Source of the DNA: JAGNZR01 sp051652785
GTDB taxonomy: Bacteria; Fusobacteriota; Fusobacteriia; Fusobacteriales; Fusobacteriaceae
Direction: 5' to 3'
Length of the DNA stretch: 41,741 bases
Assembly: GCA_051652785.1 (NCBI GenBank)
Contig: JBOFUX010000029.1
Coordinates: 1-41,741, forward strand
Shown one piece after another: positions 1-5,953 of the stretch. Every line of letters begins with the position of its first letter. Position 1 is the first letter of the stretch. The notes beneath the pieces are model-generated. The model was not told where the DNA came from and did not search any database. It saw nothing but the letters and a program-made list of their open reading frames with translations. A program made the translations under genes and the position numbers.

Positions 1-17
1 AATAAAATAAAAAAATA

Positions 18-40
18 TTATTGTTTATAGACAAATAAAA
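18..40 (+). repeat. Iteron-like repeat copy 1
   Basis: TTATTG at 18-23, four variable bases, then TAGACAA at 28-34 and an A+T tail. It aligns without gaps to the copies at 155, 201 and 2189, differing from their TATACAT core at two positions. It is the most divergent of the four and lies far upstream of the initiator gene, in the same orientation as the others. Confidence 0.45.
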
Positions 41-154
41 AAAAGTGTATTTTGATGATGTTTTTTACATAATGAATTAGTAATATCTTATTATATATTA
101 CTAGTAATTACAATAGAATAATATGATAGATAGTGGAAAAAAACAAAAAACTTA

Positions 155-177
155 TTATTGCTTATATACATAAAAAA
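155..177 (+). repeat. Iteron-like repeat copy 2
   Basis: TTATTG at 155-160, CTTA, then TATACAT at 165-171 and an A-rich tail. It overlaps the -35 element and spacer of the probable rep promoter, so a protein bound here would block that promoter. The identity of the binding protein as Rep is inferred. Confidence 0.6.
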
Positions 178-186
178 AGGTATAAT
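158..186 (+). promoter_or_regulatory. Probable rep promoter
   Basis: A -35-like TTGCTT at 158-163 is followed, after exactly 17 bases, by a perfect TATAAT at 181-186. Transcription would begin near 193, leaving a leader of about 90 bases before the start codon at 284. Repeat copy 2 covers the -35 and spacer, and copy 3 lies at about +9 to +31. Confidence 0.5.
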
Positions 187-200
187 ATTTTTGTTGATTA

Positions 201-223
201 TTATTGAGCGTATACATTTAAAT
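201..223 (+). repeat. Iteron-like repeat copy 3
   Basis: TTATTG at 201-206, AGCG, TATACAT at 211-217, then TTAAAT. Together with copy 4 at 2189 it forms the best-matching pair: about 22 of 29 bases agree. It sits in the predicted 5' leader of the initiator mRNA, 46 bp (about four helical turns) downstream of copy 2. Confidence 0.6.
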
Positions 224-283
224 AAGAGCTGTTTTTTTAGTTTTTATTTCTACTTTAATTTTATTTTTAAAAGAGGGAGATTT

Positions 284-2167
284 ATGAAAAATTTAAAAGA
301 AGTCGCTAATTATATAGAACTAGAAAGTGATAAAAAATTAAAAAAAACTAAAGAAAAAGATGAGTCTTCTCTTGATTTTTTTGATTTATCTTCAGCGGGA
401 TCACTAGTAGAAGATGTTAAAAAGTTTGAAATAGTTTTAAATGAAGTTCCTGATATAGAAGTAAGAGAAGTTATAATAAAAGAAACAGGGAATTTTTTAA
501 ATTTAAAAGATAATATTATAAATATACCATTGGAAATGCTAATTTTTCCATTTTTTACACCTCAAAAACAAAATAAGAGAATAAACTTCCAATATAAGTT
601 TGAGGATATGGGTGTTACTATGATGAGTACTTTAATTGCTAAAAATGCAACAGATAAAGTATTTCAACCCTCAATATTTGAAGAAAAAATATACACTTAT
701 TTAATATCAATGTATGAAGCACAAAAAGATGATATTGAAAGTGATGAATATATTGATTTTGAAATTTCTAATTTTATTGAAAATTTTTTAGGTAATAAAA
801 TGAATAGAACTTATTATACAAAAGTTGAACAAGCTTTAAAGAATTTAAAAAATACAGAGTATCAATTCACTGTGTCTAACCACTCAAAGTTAGGTAAATA
901 TAAATTTGAAGACGAAGAGTTTAAACTTTTAACATATCAAAAATTAAAAACTGGTAAAAAAGTTTACTATCGAGTGACACTAAATAAAAATATTAGAAAA
1001 AAAATAAAAGAAAAAAGATATGTAAAATATAATTCCAAAACTCTTGTGGAAATAATGAATTTAGACCCAATAGCCTCTAGAATCTATAAATATATAAGTC
1101 AAATGAGATTTGAACAAAATATGAATAGGATTAATATTAGGACTCTAGCTGCAATAATTCCATTAAAAACAGAACAAATAACAGAACGATCAGGAAAAGA
1201 AGGTATCATAAAAAAATATATACTTTGCAGAATGAAACAAGTTCTTGGAAGAATTCAAAAAGCTTTTGATGTATTAAAAAATCTTGGATATATAGAGTTC
1301 TATACAGATGAATACGATAAATTAATTAACACCTATTTTATAACATATAAATTTAATAAAGAAAAAGATGGAACTTGCCACATATCAACATATCTAGAAA
1401 ATAAGCCAATAACTCAATTAGGTAAAAAAAATATAAATGTTAATTTAAAAACTCTCGATAAAAATAAAAACACTCAATTAGAGGAAAAATTTTCGGAAGT
1501 TAAAAAACCTATTAAAACAATTGTTAAAACTAATAGTAAAGCAATAGAAATTAAAAAAAAATCAACTTTAGATTTTTCTGATGAAGTTTTATCTAAAGTA
1601 ATAAAAGTTAAAAAAAATATATACGTAAGCAAATCATGGGATAAAAGAGCAGAAAATAAAATATATAAAATAGAAAAAGAATATGGAGTAGAATTTACAA
1701 AAAAATTATTAATTAACATATATAAAAATTTAAATGCTCCAATAAAAGCTACTTTAGTACAATATATAAACGGTGTTTTAAATAACATGGAGTTTGAAAA
1801 TAAAGGTGGAGTAAAACAGAAGACTCTTTTTGGAACTGTAGACAATGGAAATTTAAATAAGCTTACTAAAACAGGAATAAAAAGAGCTGGAAAAACTTTT
1901 AATAAATCAATAGTTCCATTAGCGCCTCTAGTTGTAAAAAATATAAAAGAATTAGTGGGAGAAAATTCTGATAAAAATTTAATTTCAACCTATGACCAAT
2001 TGGATGAATTTGAAAAACTTAAAATAGAAGAAAAAGCTATAAAGTTATGTTGTAAAGAGACAGGAATGACAGAAAAAATTCTTTTAACAATGAAATCTAA
2101 ATTAAAACCAGCTTATACAAATGCAATAAAAATATATATAGAAAGAGCTATAAAAGGTGAGAGTTAG
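284..2167 (+). CDS. Plasmid-type replication initiator (RepA/RPA-like)
   Basis: A 627-residue protein starting at ATG 284, which follows AAGAGGGAG at 271-279. An open frame extends upstream to 158, but that stretch has no ribosome site and encodes an implausible Phe/Ile-rich leader. Residues about 75-230 look like the first winged-helix domain of RepA/RPA-type initiators (KVFQPSIFEEKIYTYLISM, then YYTKVEQALKNLKNTEYQF). Residues about 250-360 look like the second (DPIASRIYKYISQMR is the typical initiator helix). A Lys-rich linker and a C-terminal helical region of about 130 residues follow. There is no AAA+ Walker motif, so this is not DnaA. Such proteins bind iterons and open plasmid origins; action on this chromosome is inferred from position. 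Iteron-like repeats flank the gene and S4/recF/dciA/gyrB/gyrA follow. The family is clear in style, but the exact Pfam (RPA, Rep_3 or RepB) is uncertain. Confidence 0.75.
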   Translation: MKNLKEVANYIELESDKKLKKTKEKDESSLDFFDLSSAGSLVEDVKKFEIVLNEVPDIEVREVIIKETGNFLNLKDNIINIPLEMLIFPFFTPQKQNKRINFQYKFEDMGVTMMSTLIAKNATDKVFQPSIFEEKIYTYLISMYEAQKDDIESDEYIDFEISNFIENFLGNKMNRTYYTKVEQALKNLKNTEYQFTVSNHSKLGKYKFEDEEFKLLTYQKLKTGKKVYYRVTLNKNIRKKIKEKRYVKYNSKTLVEIMNLDPIASRIYKYISQMRFEQNMNRINIRTLAAIIPLKTEQITERSGKEGIIKKYILCRMKQVLGRIQKAFDVLKNLGYIEFYTDEYDKLINTYFITYKFNKEKDGTCHISTYLENKPITQLGKKNINVNLKTLDKNKNTQLEEKFSEVKKPIKTIVKTNSKAIEIKKKSTLDFSDEVLSKVIKVKKNIYVSKSWDKRAENKIYKIEKEYGVEFTKKLLINIYKNLNAPIKATLVQYINGVLNNMEFENKGGVKQKTLFGTVDNGNLNKLTKTGIKRAGKTFNKSIVPLAPLVVKNIKELVGENSDKNLISTYDQLDEFEKLKIEEKAIKLCCKETGMTEKILLTMKSKLKPAYTNAIKIYIERAIKGES

Positions 2168-2188
2168 AAGTTAAGTCACTTATATTTA

Positions 2189-2211
2189 TTATTGTGTGTA
2201 TACATATAAAT
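2189..2211 (+). repeat. Iteron-like repeat copy 4
   Basis: TTATTG at 2189-2194, TGTG, TATACAT at 2199-2205, then ATAAAT. It lies 22 bp after the rep stop codon, in the 144-bp gap before the S4-domain gene. It could serve the origin or act as an operator for the downstream recF-gyr genes. Confidence 0.6.
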
Positions 2212-2311
2212 CAAGCCGATTTACTATACATAATTTAAAATTTATGGTACTATTTAAAGAGAAAAATAATAGATATTTATTAATGAAATTTATTAAGGGG
2301 AGATAATTGAG

Positions 2312-2530
2312 ATGGAGATAATTACAATAACTAGTGAATTTATAAAGTTAGACCAATTTTTAAAATGGGTCGGTGTTGTAAGTAGTGGTGTTGATGCCAA
2401 ATATTTTATACAAGAAGGGGTTGTTCTTGTTAATAATGAAATAGAAATTAGAAGAGGAAAAAAGCTTTACAACGGAGACAAGGTTAAATTTCAGGAAAAG
2501 GAATTTGAGGTAAAAAAAATAGAAATGTGA
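2312..2530 (+). CDS. yaaA: S4-domain RNA-binding protein (YaaA/RlbA type)
   Basis: A 72-residue protein that is essentially one S4 RNA-binding fold: KLDQFLKWVGVVSSGVDAK near the N-terminus, followed by the typical VLVNNEIEIRRGKKLYNGD strand-turn region. Small proteins of this kind sit between dnaN and recF in many Firmicutes and are linked to ribosome assembly (RlbA/YaaA). The ATG at 2312 is preceded by AAGGGGAG at 2295-2302. It is followed 10 bp later by recF, so co-transcription is likely. The 144-bp gap before it holds repeat copy 4 and only weak promoter-like sequence (a TACTAT at 2248-2253). Confidence 0.85.
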   Translation: MEIITITSEFIKLDQFLKWVGVVSSGVDAKYFIQEGVVLVNNEIEIRRGKKLYNGDKVKFQEKEFEVKKIEM

Positions 2531-2540
2531 TATTCTAAAA

Positions 2541-3638
2541 ATGGTGGTGAAATATTTGAAATTAAAAAAAATAAACTTTATAAATTTCAGAAATTTAAAA
2601 GATTCAAGCATAAAGTTTAATGATAATTTCAATCTTTTTCATGGAAAAAATGGTCAAGGTAAGACAAGTATATTAGAATCTATATACTTTACAGCAACAG
2701 GGAAAAGTTTTAGAAGTAATAAAATTCAAGAACTAATAAAATATGAAAAAGATAAATGTGGAAGTTATTTAGAATATGAAGATAAGTTGGGAGAAAAAAA
2801 TATATCTGTAAAATTTTCTGATAGAAAAAAAGAATATAATTTTAATGGAAAAAAAGTAAACCATGAAGAGTTTTATGGTAAAATTAATGCTGTTATCTTT
2901 ATTCCTGAAGATATAGAATTAATAACAGGTTCACCCAGTATAAGAAGAAAATTTTTTGATGAAGAAATATCTCAAAGCAGCGAAGAATATTATAAACTTT
3001 TGAAAAATTTTACAAAAGTTTTGAAAGTGAGAAACCACTATTTAAAAGAAAAAAAAAATAAAGACGAAATTTATGAAGTCTATGAAGAAGAGTTTATTTT
3101 TTTATCCGCTAATATTGTAAAAAAAAGAATAGAATATATAAATAGAATTTCAATTTTATTAAATTTGAATTATAGAAAAATATTTGATGGTAAAAAAGAA
3201 TTAAATATAAAATATGTATCAGAAATTGGTTATGATAAAAAAGATTCTTTGGAAATAATAAAAGAAAAGCTAAAAATCGAAATTAATAAACTAAAGTTTA
3301 GTGAGATAAGATATGGACATTCACTTGTAGGTCCTCAAAGGGACGAATTCAAATTTTTGTTAAATGAAAAAGATTCTAAATCTTTTTCATCTCAAGGTGA
3401 AAAAAAGTCTATAATATTTTCATTAAAACTTTCAGAAATAGATATGATTTATAAAGAAAAAAGAGAAAATCCAATTTTTATAATAGATGATATTTCCTCT
3501 TATTTTGATAATTCAAGAAAAAAAAATATTTTGGATTATTTAAAAAAAAGAAAAATTCAACTTTTTATAAGTTCAACGAATCAGTTAGAGATAGAGAGTG
3601 AAAATTTTGAAATTGAAAATGGAGAGATATTATGCTAA
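2541..3638 (+). CDS. recF: DNA replication/repair protein RecF
   Basis: A 365-residue SMC-like ATPase that helps load RecA at stalled forks and gapped DNA. Walker A is GKNGQGKTS at residues 35-43. The ABC-type signature is FSSQGEKKS, and Walker B is IFIIDDISSYFD near the C-terminus. Length is normal for RecF. The start is ambiguous. ATG 2541 has no upstream Shine-Dalgarno sequence, whereas TTG 2556, in frame, is preceded by GGTGGTG and would give an N-terminus (MKLKKINFINFRN) closer to other RecF proteins. The 3' end overlaps the DUF721 gene by 7 bp, so the two are probably translationally coupled. Walker B has Ile-Ser-Ser where many RecF proteins have a Glu-containing LSELD-type segment; this may be lineage variation. 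Confidence 0.93.
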   Translation: MVVKYLKLKKINFINFRNLKDSSIKFNDNFNLFHGKNGQGKTSILESIYFTATGKSFRSNKIQELIKYEKDKCGSYLEYEDKLGEKNISVKFSDRKKEYNFNGKKVNHEEFYGKINAVIFIPEDIELITGSPSIRRKFFDEEISQSSEEYYKLLKNFTKVLKVRNHYLKEKKNKDEIYEVYEEEFIFLSANIVKKRIEYINRISILLNLNYRKIFDGKKELNIKYVSEIGYDKKDSLEIIKEKLKIEINKLKFSEIRYGHSLVGPQRDEFKFLLNEKDSKSFSSQGEKKSIIFSLKLSEIDMIYKEKRENPIFIIDDISSYFDNSRKKNILDYLKKRKIQLFISSTNQLEIESENFEIENGEILC

Positions 3639-3955
3639 AAATATTAAGTATAAAAAATCTTATAGATGCGGCATTAAAGAAAAGTAGAAAATTAAAAGAA
3701 ATTTATATTATAACAAATTGGAGCAATATTGTTGGGAGTTTAGAAAAAAAAAGTTTTCCAAACTATTTAAAAGATAAGACTCTTCATGTTATTGTAGAAA
3801 GTAGCACAGTTATGCACTATATGATTTTAAATGAAGAAAAATATATAAAAAAATGTAATGAAGTAATCAATGAAGACTACATAAAAGAAATAAGATATAA
3901 AATAGGGAATTTAGAATTAGCAATGGAAAAAATTTGTGGAGGAAATAATGAGTAA
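3632..3955 (+). CDS. DUF721 / DciA-like protein
   Basis: A 107-residue basic protein with the DUF721 pattern: an N-terminal helix, then ITNWSNIVGSLEKKSFPNYLKDKTLHVIVESSTVMHYM, where the W-x-x-IVG, the K-D-x-x-L-H-V-x-V strand and a hydrophobic helix are typical. DUF721 includes DciA, which loads or operates the replicative helicase DnaB in bacteria lacking DnaC/DnaI. Its position in a replication cluster beside a non-DnaA initiator supports a helicase-loading role, but that is inferred. It overlaps recF by 7 bp and gyrB by 8 bp (ATGAGTAA), so all three probably share one transcript. Confidence 0.75.
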   Translation: MLKILSIKNLIDAALKKSRKLKEIYIITNWSNIVGSLEKKSFPNYLKDKTLHVIVESSTVMHYMILNEEKYIKKCNEVINEDYIKEIRYKIGNLELAMEKICGGNNE

Positions 3956-5870
3956 TTATCAAGCGGAAAATATAACAGTGCTAGAAGGTTTAGAAGCAGT
4001 TAGAAAAAGACCTGGAATGTATATAGGAACCACCTCTGAAAGAGGGTTACACCACCTTGTCTGGGAAGTTGTAGATAACTCAGTAGATGAAGCGCTAGCT
4101 GGGGAATGTAATAAAATACTAGTAAGCATACTTCCTGATAACATAATTGAAGTTACTGATAATGGACGAGGAATTCCGACAGGAATACATCCAAAGTATG
4201 GAAAATCTGCAATGGAAATAGTATTAACTGTTCTTCATGCTGGAGGAAAATTTGAGAATAACAACTATAAAGTTTCTGGTGGTTTGCATGGTGTAGGAAT
4301 TTCAGTAGTAAATGCTCTTTCTGAATGGTTAGAAATTACAGTTAGAAGAGACGGGAAAATATGGTATCAAAAATATAATAAAGGTGTCCCTTTAGAGGAT
4401 GTTAAAATAATTGGAAAAATGGTTGATGGAGAGACTGGAACAACAGTAAAATTTAAGCCTGATAAAGAAATTTTTGAAACATTGATTTACAGTTATAGTA
4501 TTTTACATACAAGACTAAAAGAACTTGCATATTTAAACAAAGGATTAACAATAGAGATAAATGATTTAAGAAAAAGTGAAATTGAAAAACAAAAACACGA
4601 ATCTTTAAAATTTGATGGTGGAATAATTGATTTTTTAGATGAAATAGTAGGAAAAGACAGTATGCGGATAGTAAAAGAGCCTATATATATGATGGGTGAG
4701 CAAGATGGAGTTTCTGTTGAAATTTCTATGTTATATACTGTTAATCAAACTGAAGTTGTTTACTCCTTTGTAAATAATATAAATACTCATGAAGGTGGAA
4801 CTCATGTAAGTGGCTTTAGAACTGCACTTACAAGAATCATAAACGATTTAGGAAAAACTTTAGGTTTTGTAAAAGATAAAGATGGAAAACTTCAAGGTGG
4901 AGATGTAAGAGAAGGCTTAGTAGCTATAATCTCTGTTAAAATTCCTGAACCACAATTTGAAGGTCAAACCAAAACAAAACTTGGAAATTCAGAAGTAACA
5001 GGAATAGCTTCAAATATTGTGGGAAATTATTTAAAAATGTTTTTAGAGGATAATCCTAATGTAGCCAAAAATATTTTAGAAAAAATTATGTTTTCTAAAA
5101 AAGCTAGAGAAGCAGCTCAAAGGGCAAGAGAGTTAGTTCTTAGAAAATCAGCTTTAGATATAGGTTCATTACCAGGAAAACTAGCAGATTGTTCTTCTAA
5201 AAATCCAGATGAATGTGAAGTTTATATAGTTGAGGGAGAGTCCGCTGGAGGATCAGCAAAACAAGGCAGAGATAGAGCATTCCAAGCTATATTACCTCTA
5301 CGGGGAAAAATAATAAATGTTGAAAAATCTGGACTTCATAGAGCCCTTGAAAACACCGAGATAAGATCTCTTATAACTGCATTTGGAACAAGTATTGGAG
5401 ATAATTTTACTTTAGATAAATTAAGATATGGAAAAATAATAATAATGACTGATGCTGACGTAGATGGTGCCCATATTAGAACTCTTATTTTAACTTTTTT
5501 CTATAGATATATGATTGAATTAATTCAAAATGGGAATGTTTTTATAGCTCAACCTCCTTTATACAAAGTAAGTTCAGGAAAATCTATAGTTTACGCATAT
5601 ACTGAAAAACAAATGAAAGATGTTGCTATTAAAATGGAAAATGAAAATAAGAAATACACTCTTCAAAGATATAAAGGACTTGGAGAGATGAACCCAGAAC
5701 AACTTTGGAGCACAACTATGAATCCAGACTCGAGAACACTATTAAAAGTATCTGTAGATGACGTAAGAGCTGCTGATATTTTATTTGATAAACTTATGGG
5801 GGATAAAGTTGAACCTAGAAGAGAATTTATAGAAGAACATGCTGAATATGTTAAAAATTTAGATATATAA
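3948..5870 (+). CDS. gyrB: DNA gyrase subunit B
   Basis: The ATPase subunit of the supercoiling type II topoisomerase, 640 residues (normal length). The GHKL ATP site is visible as EVVDNSVDEALAG (general base Glu40), DNGRGIP (Asp71) and GGLHGVGISVVNALS (111-125). The TOPRIM domain has EGESAGG (Glu429) and TDADVDGAH (Asp502/504/506), the Mg-binding acidic residues. The C-terminal RYKGLGEMNPEQLW motif contacts GyrA. The start is ATG 3948 behind GGAGG at 3939-3943; an in-frame GTG at 3936 lies within that ribosome site and is rejected. It is followed by gyrA after 83 bp. The stop codon lies inside a three-copy 15-bp tandem repeat. Confidence 0.97.
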   Translation: MSNYQAENITVLEGLEAVRKRPGMYIGTTSERGLHHLVWEVVDNSVDEALAGECNKILVSILPDNIIEVTDNGRGIPTGIHPKYGKSAMEIVLTVLHAGGKFENNNYKVSGGLHGVGISVVNALSEWLEITVRRDGKIWYQKYNKGVPLEDVKIIGKMVDGETGTTVKFKPDKEIFETLIYSYSILHTRLKELAYLNKGLTIEINDLRKSEIEKQKHESLKFDGGIIDFLDEIVGKDSMRIVKEPIYMMGEQDGVSVEISMLYTVNQTEVVYSFVNNINTHEGGTHVSGFRTALTRIINDLGKTLGFVKDKDGKLQGGDVREGLVAIISVKIPEPQFEGQTKTKLGNSEVTGIASNIVGNYLKMFLEDNPNVAKNILEKIMFSKKAREAAQRARELVLRKSALDIGSLPGKLADCSSKNPDECEVYIVEGESAGGSAKQGRDRAFQAILPLRGKIINVEKSGLHRALENTEIRSLITAFGTSIGDNFTLDKLRYGKIIIMTDADVDGAHIRTLILTFFYRYMIELIQNGNVFIAQPPLYKVSSGKSIVYAYTEKQMKDVAIKMENENKKYTLQRYKGLGEMNPEQLWSTTMNPDSRTLLKVSVDDVRAADILFDKLMGDKVEPRREFIEEHAEYVKNLDI

Positions 5871-5898
5871 AATTTAGTTATATAAAATTTAGTTATAT
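5854..5898 (+). repeat. 15-bp tandem repeat, three copies, over the gyrB stop
   Basis: Three consecutive 15-bp units of AAAATTTAG(A/T)TATAT at 5854-5868, 5869-5883 and 5884-5898. Unit 1 differs from the other two by one base. The gyrB stop TAA (5868-5870) straddles units 1 and 2, so the array looks like a slippage expansion of the last coding codons into the spacer. Confidence 0.85.
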
Positions 5899-5917
5899 AA
5901 AAATATATTTTATATAA
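5893..5917 (+). other. A/T-only inverted repeat before gyrA
   Basis: TTATATAAAA at 5893-5902 and its exact complement TTTTATATAA at 5908-5917 surround a 5-base loop. With no G-C pair it is a weak hairpin at best. It lies in the gyrB-gyrA spacer, where it could affect transcript processing, or it may simply be a by-product of AT richness. Confidence 0.35.
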
Positions 5918-5953
5918 TTTATGCAAAAATAGTCTAGCTTTGGAGGAAAATTA

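Noticed and set aside
158..283. Extended N-terminus for the initiator gene starting at 158
   Set aside because: No ribosome site, a leader made almost only of Phe, Ile and Tyr, and it would begin within the promoter. ATG 284 has an excellent ribosome site.
1..283. Classical oriC with DnaA boxes
   Set aside because: I found no exact TTATCCACA or its complement here or in the 2168-2311 gap; only the TTATTG repeats stand out. Degenerate boxes cannot be excluded without a scan.
1474..1845. Minus-strand open frame of 123 codons inside rep
   Set aside because: Antisense shadow of an AT-rich gene; no ribosome site and Leu/Phe/Ser-rich composition typical of the complement of Lys-rich coding sequence.
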